Assembly: GCA_027023175.1 (NCBI GenBank)
Contig: JALVWW010000120.1
Span: 1-12,055 of the forward strand
DNA length: 12,055 bases
Source: Campylobacterales bacterium
GTDB lineage: Bacteria; Campylobacterota; Campylobacteria; Campylobacterales; JALSKU01
Reading direction: 5' to 3'
In this document: positions 1-6,284 of the stretch, in pieces
Layout of the letters: each line of letters starts with the position of its first letter
How positions within the stretch are numbered: the first letter of the stretch is position 1
Notes under the pieces: model-generated
What the model was told of the DNA's origin: nothing
Databases searched by the model: none
Seen by the model: only the letters and a program-made list of their open reading frames with translations
Translations under genes and position numbers: made by a program

Positions 1-631
1 CAAGGTAAAGTACAGGTCTTTTTGCTTCGGCTATTAGTTCAACGGCTTTTTTAATCTGTCTGGGATTGCCTACATAGTTTGGTCTGTATGTTTTTAGTTT
101 TATAGATTTTGGATAAACAAATTCACCTATTTGAGCTGTAACATCTTTTGGGATATCTATATGAACAGGGCCGGGTCTTCCGGTTCTGGCTATATAAAAA
201 GCCTCTTTTAAAATTCTAGGTAAATCTTTGACATCTTTTACAAGATAATTGTGTTTTACGCAAGGTCTGCTGATGCCTACTGCATCTATCTCTTGAAAAG
301 CATCAGTCCCTATCATGGTTATAGGTACCTGCCCGCTGATAACAACCAAAGGTACAGAGTCCATATAGGCTGTTGCAAGTCCTGTGACGGCATTGGTAAA
401 ACCGGGTCCGCTTGTGACAAAAGCAACTCCGACATCTCCTTTTGCTCTTGCATATCCATCTGCCGCATGGATTGCCGCTTGTTCGTGTCTGGTTAGTATA
501 TGCTCAAAAAAATCCTGTTTATATACTTCGTCATATACATTCATGATGGCACCGCCGGGATAACCGAAAACAGTTTTTACCCCTTCTCTTTTGAGTGCTT
601 CTATGACCATTTGTGATCCCGAGAGTTGCAT
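1..631 (-). CDS. ilvB: Acetolactate synthase large subunit, partial (N-terminal 210 codons)
   Basis: This is the catalytic subunit of acetohydroxyacid synthase. It is a cytoplasmic, thiamine-diphosphate- and FAD-dependent enzyme that condenses two pyruvates (or pyruvate and 2-ketobutyrate) in the first common step of valine, leucine and isoleucine synthesis. The reverse strand reads MQLSGSQMVIEALKREGV, then FGYPGGAIMNVYDE (residues 22-35). RHEQAAIHAADGYARA (48-63) contains the family's cofactor-activating glutamate at E50. It continues with VTSGPGFTNAVTGLATAYMD (72-91), GTDAFQEID (108-116) and GRPGPVHIDIPKDV (151-164). The family is usually about 560-570 residues, so more than half lies beyond the left edge. 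The ATG at 629-631 is preceded by AAGGAG (637-642, spacing 5), which fixes the start. A -10 box lies just upstream, so the gene probably has its own promoter although ppx precedes it on the same strand. ilvN is expected next, outside the window. A catabolic or other ThDP enzyme is much less likely given the motif set. Confidence 0.96.
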   Translation of the reverse strand, partial: MQLSGSQMVIEALKREGVKTVFGYPGGAIMNVYDEVYKQDFFEHILTRHEQAAIHAADGYARAKGDVGVAFVTSGPGFTNAVTGLATAYMDSVPLVVISGQVPITMIGTDAFQEIDAVGISRPCVKHNYLVKDVKDLPRILKEAFYIARTGRPGPVHIDIPKDVTAQIGEFVYPKSIKLKTYRPNYVGNPRQIKKAVELIAEAKRPVLYL

Positions 632-675
632 TTGCTCTCCTTTGTTCAATTTTACTGTTTGGGTATAAGGGGTGT

Positions 676-681
676 ATTATA
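676..681 (-). promoter_or_regulatory. Probable -10 box of the ilvB promoter
   Basis: The minus strand has a perfect TATAAT here, about 45 bp upstream of the ilvB start, preceded by an AT-rich stretch with a T-run. Campylobacterota sigma-70 promoters typically show a strong -10 box and periodic AT-rich DNA instead of a -35 hexamer, which fits. The start point would be near 669. I see no attenuator-like leader peptide or terminator between it and ilvB. Confidence 0.5.
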
Positions 682-698
682 TCTAAAAAATATTAATC

Positions 699-1616
699 TT
701 ATATTATCTTTGCTTCAAGTCCGTTACATTTGTCTATAGCTATGCCCTCTCTAAGACCGTCATCTATGACAACCATATTTTCAAAGTCTGCTATTTGAAG
801 AATTTTTAGAAGAATGGATATACCGCTTATGATCAAATCACTTCTTCCGACTCCAACCCATCTGTTTCTCTCATTCTCATCCATTGAAAGAAGCTTTGAG
901 AGGGCTGATTTTATATCACCGATACTTAAAAACATGCCGGTTACTTTTGAATGATCATAATGTTCATAATCAAGACCAAGTTTAAAGGATGCCAATGTGG
1001 TTGCCGTTCCTGCAGTACTGACAAAAAGCTTAGGTTTTGAAAAGTTCGAATAAATTTCATCAACAAACTTTTTGATCTCTTTTGTTTCACACTCCAGACT
1101 CTCTTGCATTTGTTCGACAGAGTTGTACTTTTGAGTCAGAGTTACTATGCCGATAGGAAAACTTTTTATAAAAGATCTTTGCTCTTTTTTGATATAAACT
1201 TCACTAGAACCTCCTCCCAAATCAAGTAGTAAAAAATCTTCATTTTGAAGCCCCAGTTTCTTCAGTCTCTCACTTACTGCCAAAGCTGTATAGTTTGCCT
1301 CCTCTGTACCACTTATAACTTTAAAGTCAATGCCAGTCTCTTTTTTTATAATTTTTAAAACTTTTTCACTGTTACTTGCTATCCTTAAAGCCGCAGTTGT
1401 TACTGCAACCACTTCGTCATCTTTTGCATCTATAACTTCTTTTGCCTCTTTTATCGCTTCAACTATCTTTTCTATAGTTATTTTTTTTATTTCACCACTT
1501 TCTTGAAGTCCGTCAGCTGTTTTTACTATCTTTTCATACTCTTTTACTCTTTCTCTTGTTTGACAGTCAAATTTGACCGCTCTTAATGTGTTTGATCCAA
1601 GATCAAAAGCTACCAT
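699..1616 (-). CDS. ppx: Ppx/GppA family phosphatase (short form)
   Basis: The family removes terminal phosphate from inorganic polyphosphate (Ppx) or hydrolyses pppGpp to ppGpp (GppA) in the cytoplasm. At 305 residues this is the single two-lobed ASKHA-fold catalytic unit, without the C-terminal HD-type domain of the roughly 500-residue enterobacterial proteins. Visible motifs are the first phosphate loop DLGSNTLR (5-12), TTAALRIASN (73-82), GTEEA (103-107) with the probable catalytic glutamate, the second phosphate loop LLDLGGGSSEV (130-140), FPIGIVTLT (153-161), STAGTATTLA (200-209) and DDGLREGIA (285-293). The ATG at 1614-1616 has AAGGA six bases upstream. The gene is divergent from pdxJ across 62 bp and lies 67 bp upstream of ilvB on the same strand. 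Sequence alone does not separate polyphosphatase from pppGpp phosphatase activity; in Campylobacterota, short Ppx proteins may do both. Confidence 0.93.
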   Translation of the reverse strand: MVAFDLGSNTLRAVKFDCQTRERVKEYEKIVKTADGLQESGEIKKITIEKIVEAIKEAKEVIDAKDDEVVAVTTAALRIASNSEKVLKIIKKETGIDFKVISGTEEANYTALAVSERLKKLGLQNEDFLLLDLGGGSSEVYIKKEQRSFIKSFPIGIVTLTQKYNSVEQMQESLECETKEIKKFVDEIYSNFSKPKLFVSTAGTATTLASFKLGLDYEHYDHSKVTGMFLSIGDIKSALSKLLSMDENERNRWVGVGRSDLIISGISILLKILQIADFENMVVIDDGLREGIAIDKCNGLEAKII

Positions 1617-1644
1617 AATTTTTCCTTTTTTCAGTTGAGAATGG

Positions 1645-1650
1645 TATAAT
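1645..1650 (+). promoter_or_regulatory. Probable -10 box of the pdxJ promoter
   Basis: TATAAT, preceded by GG, lies 28 bp before the pdxJ ATG in the 62-bp divergent gap with ppx. No -35 hexamer is evident. The reverse complement of the overlapping bases 1648-1653 gives TATTAT, which could serve ppx in the other direction, so the two promoters may overlap. A CTTTTTAAAAAG palindrome (1660-1671) follows and overlaps the pdxJ Shine-Dalgarno AAAGG (1668-1672). Confidence 0.5.
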
Positions 1651-1678
1651 ACTCAAAATCTTTTTAAAAAGGTATTAT

Positions 1679-2464
1679 ATGACAAAACTAGGTGTAAATA
1701 TAGATCACATTGCGGTTTTAAGAGAGGCTAGAAAGATAAACGATCCTGATCCGTTAGATGCTGTACCTTTGGCAAGATTGGCAGGAGCAGATCAGATCAC
1801 TATCCATCTTAGAGAAGATAGGCGACATATCAACGATGATGATGCAAGAAGAATTATAGAAAATTCACAACTTCCCATCAATTTGGAGTGCTCTATAGAT
1901 CCGGATATTATAGAAAAAGTTGTGGAGCTAAAACCATATAGGGCTACCATAGTGCCTGAAAAAAGAGAAGAAGTTACAACCGAGGGGGGGCTTGATATAC
2001 CTACTTATCATGACAGGCTTGATAGTGTTGTTCATTTTTTAAAAGCAAATGATATAGAAGTTTCTCTTTTTATCGACCCGACTGTTGAAATGATAAGAGC
2101 TTCAAAAGTTTTACTTGTTGATTGGGTGGAGCTTCATACAGGAAGATATGCTAACATTCACTCTATGCTTTATAGCAATCTAAGATACAATAAAAACTCT
2201 ATAAAAGAGTTTGACATACAAAGAAGAGAGCTTGAAAAAATGCTAAGAGCGGAAATTTTAAAGATAGCAAAAGCTGCAAATGAGGCAAATGAGTTTGGTA
2301 TCAAAGTAGCTGCAGGTCATGGGCTAAACTATCAAAATGTAAAAGAGATAGCAGATATAGAGTTTGTAGAAGAGTTAAATATAGGGCAATGTATCATAGC
2401 AAGGAGTGTATTTACAGGCTTTCAAAAAGCGGTTGAGGATATGATTAAAGTGGTAAGGGGATAA
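1679..2464 (+). CDS. pdxJ: Pyridoxine 5'-phosphate synthase
   Basis: PdxJ condenses 1-deoxy-D-xylulose 5-phosphate with 3-amino-1-hydroxyacetone phosphate to give pyridoxine 5'-phosphate, the last ring-forming step of the DXP-dependent vitamin B6 pathway. The 261-residue protein is a TIM barrel. It starts MTKLGVNIDHIAVLREAR, then ADQITIHLREDRRHI (37-51; family catalytic His at H43), INLECS (67-72; E70), IVPEKREEVTTEGGLD (91-106), ELHTGRYA (151-158), AAGHGLNY (211-218; H214) and NIGQCIIARSVFTG (234-247). It is slightly longer than the enterobacterial enzyme (about 243) because of an insertion around residues 162-189, which is also present in Campylobacter and relatives. AAAGG lies six bases before the ATG. 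pdxA follows after 24 bp, so the two B6 enzymes are probably co-transcribed. Confidence 0.98.
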   Translation: MTKLGVNIDHIAVLREARKINDPDPLDAVPLARLAGADQITIHLREDRRHINDDDARRIIENSQLPINLECSIDPDIIEKVVELKPYRATIVPEKREEVTTEGGLDIPTYHDRLDSVVHFLKANDIEVSLFIDPTVEMIRASKVLLVDWVELHTGRYANIHSMLYSNLRYNKNSIKEFDIQRRELEKMLRAEILKIAKAANEANEFGIKVAAGHGLNYQNVKEIADIEFVEELNIGQCIIARSVFTGFQKAVEDMIKVVRG

Positions 2465-2465
2465 G

Positions 2466-2493
2466 GGGTGAAGGATGAAGGGTGAAGGGTGAA
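2466..2493 (+). repeat. Tandem heptamer repeat (4 x GGGTGAA) spanning the pdxA translation start
   Basis: Four consecutive 7-bp units read GGGTGAA, GGATGAA, GGGTGAA, GGGTGAA. They begin two bases after the pdxJ stop codon. The last unit contains the pdxA GTG start (2489-2491), and the preceding units supply the GAAGGG Shine-Dalgarno (2477-2482, spacing 6). GTG triplets at 2468 and 2482 run into early stops, so only the last copy opens the pdxA frame. Short heptamer repeats of this kind can change copy number by slippage. Here that would probably leave the start intact, because each unit carries both a ribosome-binding and a GTG element. Confidence 0.8.
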
Positions 2494-3418
2494 AAAAATT
2501 GCTATTAGTATAGGTGATCTTAACGGTATCGGGTTTGAGATAGCTTTGAAGGCTCATAAGAAGATATGTAGAATTTGCGAGCCTATTTATTTGGTAGATA
2601 AAAATATGGCTTTACAAGCTTGTGAACTTTTAGGTAAAAAGTTGCCAAAAGATTTTAAATGTCTAAAAGTTGGAAAAGAGTTCAAGATAAAGCCGGGTAC
2701 TATAACTAAAAAGAGTGGTCTTTGCTCATTTAAATCTTTCAAAAAAGCTATAAAATTAGCAAAAGAGAAAAAAGTTGATGCCATTGTTACTCTTCCAATA
2801 AACAAAGAGGCTTGGAATAAGGCAAAAATTTCCTATAAAGGTCATACAGAAGTTTTGAGAGATGAGTTTAAAAAAGAGGCTATCATGATGATAGGATGTA
2901 AAAAGCTTTTTTCCATACTTTACACTCAACATATTCCATTAAAAAGTGTTGCAAAAGAGGTAACTTTTAAAAAATTATCAAAATTTCTTTTAAATGTTCA
3001 AAATTCTCTACAGACAGAGAGTATAGCTGTCTTGGGTTTAAATCCCCACGCAGGAGACAACGGTGTTATAGGAAATGAGGAAAAAGTTATAAAAAAAACT
3101 ATAAAATATGTAAATAAACTAGTAAAAAGAGAGATATTTTACGGACCGTTAGTGCCTGATACCGCCTTTAGTCCGAAAAGTATAAAAAATATAAAGTATT
3201 TTATTGCCATGTATCATGACCAAGGACTCATTCCGGTAAAGACGCTATATTTTGACGAGAGTATAAATGTAACGCTAAATCTTCCAATTATAAGAACTTC
3301 AGTAGATCATGGAACAGCTTTTGATATAGCATACGAAGATAAAAATCCATCTATAAAAAGTTATGTAAATGCAGTCAAAGAGGCTTTGAAACTATCAGAT
3401 AAAAATGATATTTTTTAG
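2489..3418 (+). CDS. pdxA: 4-hydroxythreonine-4-phosphate dehydrogenase
   Basis: PdxA oxidises 4-phosphohydroxy-L-threonine with NAD(P)+. The product decarboxylates to 3-amino-1-hydroxyacetone phosphate, the substrate of PdxJ encoded just upstream. The 309-residue protein begins MKKIAISIGDLNGIGFEI with a GTG start. It shows the family motifs TLPINKEAW (101-109), YKGHTEVLRD (116-125), an EHIP-like QHIPLK (147-152), GLNPHAGDNGVIG (183-195), MYHDQGLIPVK (241-251) and NLPIIRTSVDHGTAFDIA (264-281). The metal-binding histidines expected of the family lie in the QHIP, NPHAGD and YHDQG motifs. The start is fixed because the N-terminal strand begins immediately after it and the upstream GTG and ATG triplets hit stops within a few codons. 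The gene overlaps the convergent xth by 4 bp at the stop codons. Confidence 0.97.
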   Translation: MKKIAISIGDLNGIGFEIALKAHKKICRICEPIYLVDKNMALQACELLGKKLPKDFKCLKVGKEFKIKPGTITKKSGLCSFKSFKKAIKLAKEKKVDAIVTLPINKEAWNKAKISYKGHTEVLRDEFKKEAIMMIGCKKLFSILYTQHIPLKSVAKEVTFKKLSKFLLNVQNSLQTESIAVLGLNPHAGDNGVIGNEEKVIKKTIKYVNKLVKREIFYGPLVPDTAFSPKSIKNIKYFIAMYHDQGLIPVKTLYFDESINVTLNLPIIRTSVDHGTAFDIAYEDKNPSIKSYVNAVKEALKLSDKNDIF

Positions 3419-4200
3419 AGCTTGATACTTAGGCTTATGGGACAGTGGTCACTTCCTAAAATTTGATCAAGTATATCTGCATCTGCAATGTTGTCTTTCA
3501 AATCTTCGCTGACAAAAAAATAGTCTATTCTCCAGCCGGCATTTGTTTTTCTTGCATTGAATTTGTATGACCACCAGGTATAGCGATGCTCGACATCCCC
3601 ATGAATATATCTAAAAGTATCAATATAGCCTGCGTTTATAAACTTATCTAGCCATGTCCTTTCTATGGGTAGAAACCCTGAAGTATTTTCATTGGCCTTT
3701 GGTCTTTTTAAATCTATAGGCTTATGAGCTGTATTAAAATCCCCGCATACTATTATTGATTTGCCCTCTTTTCTAAGCTCGTTGACATATTGCAAAAATT
3801 TATCATAAAACTCAAGCTTGTACTGAAGCCTATCTTCACTCATTTGACCGTTGGGAAAGTAAACATTGAAAAATGCTATATCAAATTTTTCTGTTTTAAA
3901 GTGTATCTCGTTTATTCTCCCCTCTTTTAGTGTATCGATATGCCAACCGTTGCTTTCAAAATAAGGCTCTATATCACAATACAAGGCAACTCCATGCCTT
4001 CCTGCAGTTGTTGCAGAGTTTACGCAAAAGTGCTTAAATTTTTTATCAAATAGGGTTGCAGGAATTTGCTCTTTTTTGGCTTTTATCTCCTGAAGAGCGA
4101 GAAAATCAATCTTTTTGTCATCTATCCATTTGAGCGCACCTTTTTTATCAATCGCTCTTATACCGTTGACATTCCATGAGATAAAATCATACCTTTTCAT
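3415..4200 (-). CDS. xth: Exodeoxyribonuclease III (AP endonuclease)
   Basis: This Mg2+-dependent enzyme of the exonuclease-endonuclease-phosphatase fold cuts DNA at abasic sites and removes 3' blocking groups in base excision repair. The 261-residue protein shows MKRYDFISWNVNGIRA (1-16), LALQEIKA (34-41; metal ligand E38), NVYFPNGQ (112-119; Tyr of the YFPNG motif), VCGDFNTAH (151-159; D154 and N156), RIDYFFVSEDL (224-234) and the terminal LGSDHCPI (248-255; D251-H252). All catalytic positions are present. The reading frame stays open 17 codons further upstream, but that extension has no family similarity. AAGGAG lies eight bases before the ATG at 4198-4200, so I take that start. The gene is convergent with pdxA, with overlapping stop codons, and no shared terminator hairpin is visible. 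Confidence 0.97.
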   Translation of the reverse strand: MKRYDFISWNVNGIRAIDKKGALKWIDDKKIDFLALQEIKAKKEQIPATLFDKKFKHFCVNSATTAGRHGVALYCDIEPYFESNGWHIDTLKEGRINEIHFKTEKFDIAFFNVYFPNGQMSEDRLQYKLEFYDKFLQYVNELRKEGKSIIVCGDFNTAHKPIDLKRPKANENTSGFLPIERTWLDKFINAGYIDTFRYIHGDVEHRYTWWSYKFNARKTNAGWRIDYFFVSEDLKDNIADADILDQILGSDHCPISLSIKL

Positions 4201-4220
4201 CTGAAAATCTCCTTTACAAG

Positions 4221-4320
4221 AAGCAAAGCTCCTTTCCAATTGTCCTCGCAAAGCTGCGGAATTGTCGCTAAAGCTCGGATGTCCTCACTTCGTTGCGGAG
4301 TTTCGCTTCGCTGTACCCTC
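4221..4320. other. GC-rich intergenic block with short internal repeats, possible dispersed repeat
   Basis: This 100-bp block between glpD and xth is about 52 % GC by hand count, clearly above the AT-rich genes around it. It is built from recurring words: AAAGCT at 4225, 4250 and 4270; AATTGTC at 4238 and 4260; GTCCTC at 4242 and 4281; and several CTTCG/TTGCGG-type words at 4289-4311. The reverse strand is open across it (roughly 4197-4385), but the peptide has no recognisable domain, is rich in Arg, Ser and Gln, and runs into xth out of frame. I therefore do not call a gene. The composition suggests an inserted or dispersed intergenic element rather than regulatory DNA. It could also form part of the xth 5' leader. 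Confidence 0.4.
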
Positions 4321-4334
4321 TCACTTTTAGGGTT

Positions 4335-4360
4335 CCCATAAAATTGACAAATTTTATGGG
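4335..4360. repeat. Perfect 11-bp inverted repeat with 4-nt loop
   Basis: CCCATAAAATT (4335-4345) and AATTTTATGGG (4350-4360) are exact reverse complements separated by GACA. Neither strand shows a T-run directly after the stem, so it is not a canonical intrinsic terminator. It adjoins the GC-rich block and could be part of the same element, or a binding site or transcript end upstream of xth. Confidence 0.55.
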
Positions 4361-4387
4361 ATAAACTTATGCTTTGCCTTTGCAAGA

Positions 4388-4439
4388 GAAACCCTCATGA
4401 TTTTTATTGTTATTTGTGTTTTTAAAACATGAGTGTTTC
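4388..4439. repeat. Imperfect 12-bp inverted repeat just after the glpD stop
   Basis: GAAACCCTCATG (4388-4399) and CATGAGTGTTTC (4428-4439) are complementary with one mismatch around a 28-nt AT-rich spacer. The repeat begins three bases beyond the glpD stop codon. It may stabilise the 3' end of the glpD transcript or slow transcription. The long loop and lack of a U-tract make an efficient intrinsic terminator doubtful. Confidence 0.4.
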
Positions 4440-4441
4440 AT

Positions 4442-6007
4442 TCAAAATCCCTCTTCAAGCAGACTTATACTTTCATTATACAGATGTTGTAAAAACTCAG
4501 AATTATATTCCAACTCTTTTACAAGTATCTCGCTTACTTTTTTTACTGTTTTTATAGACTCTTTTTTGTCAATCAATCCCAAATTTGCTCTTCTTATGAT
4601 AAAATCCAAAGGTTTTTTTACATATTCATATCTGATTGTATAGATAAGTTCCGCATTGAGTATATGGTATTTGTTATCTATAAAATCATAACCGACTTCA
4701 TTTTTGGCTATCGAAGTAATTTTGAGAGCATTGTCACCATACAGTTTTATTAGTCTTTTAGAAGTTTCTTTATTGAGTCCATAGTCAGCTAAATCTTTTG
4801 TAGATATTATTTTGTGGCTGCCTGCAAGTTTAAAATCAATTGTTTTACATGGTGTATTTGTCAACATATTTACAACCTCTTCCGCCATGCTGCGATATGT
4901 GGTCCATTTTCCACCTACTATGGTTATCAAACCCGAGTCTAATTTTTCAATGATGTGCTCTCTTACAAGTTCAGCACTTTTTTCATCATGATTTAAATCA
5001 ACCAGAGGACGCAACCCGCAAAAAGAAGCAAGGATATCTTTTTTTGTGATATTAACATCGAAGTATTTGTTGACATGCTCCAAAAGATAGTCCACATCAC
5101 TATCACTTACTTTTAAATGTTCTTTTACTTTTGCTTCATTGTCCGTTGTTCCTATAAGGCATTTATCCAGATAAGGCAATAAAAACAAAACTCTTCCATC
5201 TTTTGTTTTTGGTATCATAAGTCCGTTGTTTGAAGGAATAAATTTTTTATCCACAACTATATGAATACCGCTGCTTGGTCTAACGATACTTTTTATATTT
5301 TTATCAGCCATTTTTCTTATGTGGTCTGAAAAAACCCCGGTTGCATTGATAAAATATTTGGCATAAAATTCTTCTTCTTTATTGTTTATATAGTCATATG
5401 TTTTTATGCCTGTTATTTTATCATTTCTAAAAATAAAACTTTTTAGTTCGGTATAATTTTTTACAGTTGCACCCTCTTGCTCGGCTGATTGGAGCAAAGC
5501 CACATTCATTCTGGCATCATTAAAAGCACCGTCATAGTACTTAACTGCCAGTTTAAGTCCATTTTTTTTGATAGACGGATTTAATTTTGTAACTTTTTTT
5601 CTTGTCACTATGGAGCTTTTACCAAGCCTTTGCTTTCCTGAAATGATGTCGTACAAAACCAGCCCGGCATAGATATAAGGTACCTCAAGCCAGTTGTATA
5701 TCGGAGTCAAAAGAGTAATCGGATGTGCCAAATGTGGAGCATTGTCTAAAAGTCTTTTTCTTTCTCTTAACCCCTCTTTTACCAAATGATACTGCTCTTT
5801 ATCAAAATGTTTAACTGCAGCTTCAAGGTATCTTACTCCACCATGCACCAACTTGGTGCTTCTACTGCTGGTACCCTCACTAAAATCATTTTTTTCTATT
5901 AGTAAAACTTTAAGGCCTCTAAGTGTGGCATCCAAAGCTATCCCGCTTCCGGTTGCACCGCCTCCTATGACAATAACATCATATTGCTCTTTAGCATTTG
6001 AAAGCAT
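4442..6007 (-). CDS. glpD: FAD-dependent glycerol-3-phosphate dehydrogenase
   Basis: GlpD oxidises sn-glycerol 3-phosphate to dihydroxyacetone phosphate at the inner face of the cytoplasmic membrane and passes electrons to quinone. The 521-residue protein is close to the family's roughly 500. It has the N-terminal dinucleotide-binding motif VIVIGGGATGSGIALDATLRG (11-31), then FSEGTSSRSTKLVHGGVRYLE (42-62), NATGVFSDHIRK (221-232), RVLFLLPY and CLIGTTDNEAKV (272-294), and the second family signature GGKWTTYRSMAEE (365-377). A C-terminal DAO_C-type domain carries IRRANLGLID (471-480). The ATG at 6007 has AAAGGA upstream at normal spacing. No glpK, glpF or glpT accompanies it. It is divergent from an operon encoding an ABC importer and two phosphodiesterases, so its glycerol-3-phosphate may come from imported glycerophosphodiesters (inference). 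An inverted repeat brackets its promoter. Confidence 0.95.
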   Translation of the reverse strand: MLSNAKEQYDVIVIGGGATGSGIALDATLRGLKVLLIEKNDFSEGTSSRSTKLVHGGVRYLEAAVKHFDKEQYHLVKEGLRERKRLLDNAPHLAHPITLLTPIYNWLEVPYIYAGLVLYDIISGKQRLGKSSIVTRKKVTKLNPSIKKNGLKLAVKYYDGAFNDARMNVALLQSAEQEGATVKNYTELKSFIFRNDKITGIKTYDYINNKEEEFYAKYFINATGVFSDHIRKMADKNIKSIVRPSSGIHIVVDKKFIPSNNGLMIPKTKDGRVLFLLPYLDKCLIGTTDNEAKVKEHLKVSDSDVDYLLEHVNKYFDVNITKKDILASFCGLRPLVDLNHDEKSAELVREHIIEKLDSGLITIVGGKWTTYRSMAEEVVNMLTNTPCKTIDFKLAGSHKIISTKDLADYGLNKETSKRLIKLYGDNALKITSIAKNEVGYDFIDNKYHILNAELIYTIRYEYVKKPLDFIIRRANLGLIDKKESIKTVKKVSEILVKELEYNSEFLQHLYNESISLLEEGF

Positions 6008-6027
6008 ATTGTTTATCCTTTCGGTTT

Positions 6028-6097
6028 AACCCAAATTTTACAATAAAATTCATTATATTAGTGCTGCTACAGCAAACTCTATTGCAAAATTTGGGTT
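6028..6097. promoter_or_regulatory. 17-bp inverted repeat bracketing the glpD promoter, candidate operator pair
   Basis: AACCCAAATTTTACAAT (6028-6044) and ATTGCAAAATTTGGGTT (6081-6097) are complementary at 16 of 17 positions, with a 36-bp spacer. The spacer holds the glpD -10 box and a small TGCTG-CTA-CAGCA hairpin (6062-6074). The arm centres are 53 bp apart, about five helical turns, so a regulator could bind both arms on the same face of the DNA. The left arm lies in the glpD leader, and the right arm lies upstream of the -35 region. Alternatively it forms a large hairpin in a transcript. No matching regulator gene is in the window. Confidence 0.5.
6052..6057 (-). promoter_or_regulatory. 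Probable -10 box of the glpD promoter
   Basis: A perfect TATAAT on the minus strand lies 44 bp upstream of the glpD start codon, inside the spacer of the 17-bp inverted repeat. No convincing -35 hexamer is seen at 16-18 bp. Transcription would start near 6045, at the edge of the left repeat arm, so a protein bound there would block initiation. Confidence 0.5.
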
Positions 6098-6200
6098 TTA
6101 AAAAGGAAAATTATACCCAAAAAATAGTAAAAGTATATATTTACATAAAATTATATTGAATATTAGGCAAAAACTTGTTATGATTGTGTTTGGTGTCATT

Positions 6201-6234
6201 TTGTAACTATTTTGTAATCTAAACTAGCTACAAT
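6201..6234 (+). promoter_or_regulatory. Candidate Pho-box promoter of the transporter operon
   Basis: TTGTAAC-TATT-TTGTAAT (6201-6218) is a direct repeat with an 11-bp period; the longer shared unit is ATTTTGTAA at 6198 and 6209. It is followed, after exactly 10 bp, by TACAAT (6229-6234) as a -10 box. This matches the layout of the E. coli PhoB box, two TGT(C/A)A(C/T) half-sites separated by four AT-rich bases and standing in for the -35 element. It would place transcription start near 6241. The motif published for Campylobacter PhosR differs, as far as I recall, so assignment to a Pho regulator is inference. Another OmpR/PhoB-family regulator would give a similar tandem site. Confidence 0.5.
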
Positions 6235-6244
6235 TCGAACGAAA

Positions 6245-6265
6245 ATATCTTTTTATTAAAGATAT
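6245..6265 (+). other. Hairpin at the predicted 5' end of the operon transcript
   Basis: ATATCTTT (6245-6252) and AAAGATAT (6258-6265) form a perfect 8-bp stem with a 5-nt loop. The stem begins a few bases after the predicted start point and ends eight bases before the Shine-Dalgarno TGGAGG (6274-6279). Such a stem could protect the 5' end of an abundant binding-protein mRNA. I see no riboswitch-like conserved core. Confidence 0.35.
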
Positions 6266-6284
6266 AAATATTATGGAGGTTTTC

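Noticed and set aside
251..496. 81-residue plus-strand frame opposite ilvB
   Set aside because: It is a cysteine-rich shadow of a strongly conserved minus-strand ilvB frame, with no independent support.
658..668. TTATACCCAAA word shared with 6111-6121 as a common operator
   Set aside because: An 11-base match between two AT-rich positions in 12 kb is expected by chance, and the two sites have different placement relative to their genes.
2466..2493. CRISPR-like or insertion-derived repeat
   Set aside because: The units are 7 bp with no spacers, so this is a simple tandem repeat.
3411..3420. Overlapping pdxA and xth stop codons as a functional antisense feature
   Set aside because: A 4-bp tail-to-tail overlap is common in compact genomes and nothing else here suggests regulation.
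3415..4251. Longer xth with 17 extra N-terminal residues
   Set aside because: The extension lies in the repetitive spacer and lacks family similarity, and AAGGAG is correctly placed before the internal ATG at 4198-4200.
4335..4360. Intrinsic terminator for glpD or xth
   Set aside because: The stem is perfect but AT-rich, and no T-run follows on either strand, so I list it only as an inverted repeat.
4197..4385. Small reverse-strand coding gene upstream of xth
   Set aside because: The 62-residue product has no recognisable domain and low-complexity composition, comes from the GC-rich repetitive block, and overlaps the xth start in another frame.
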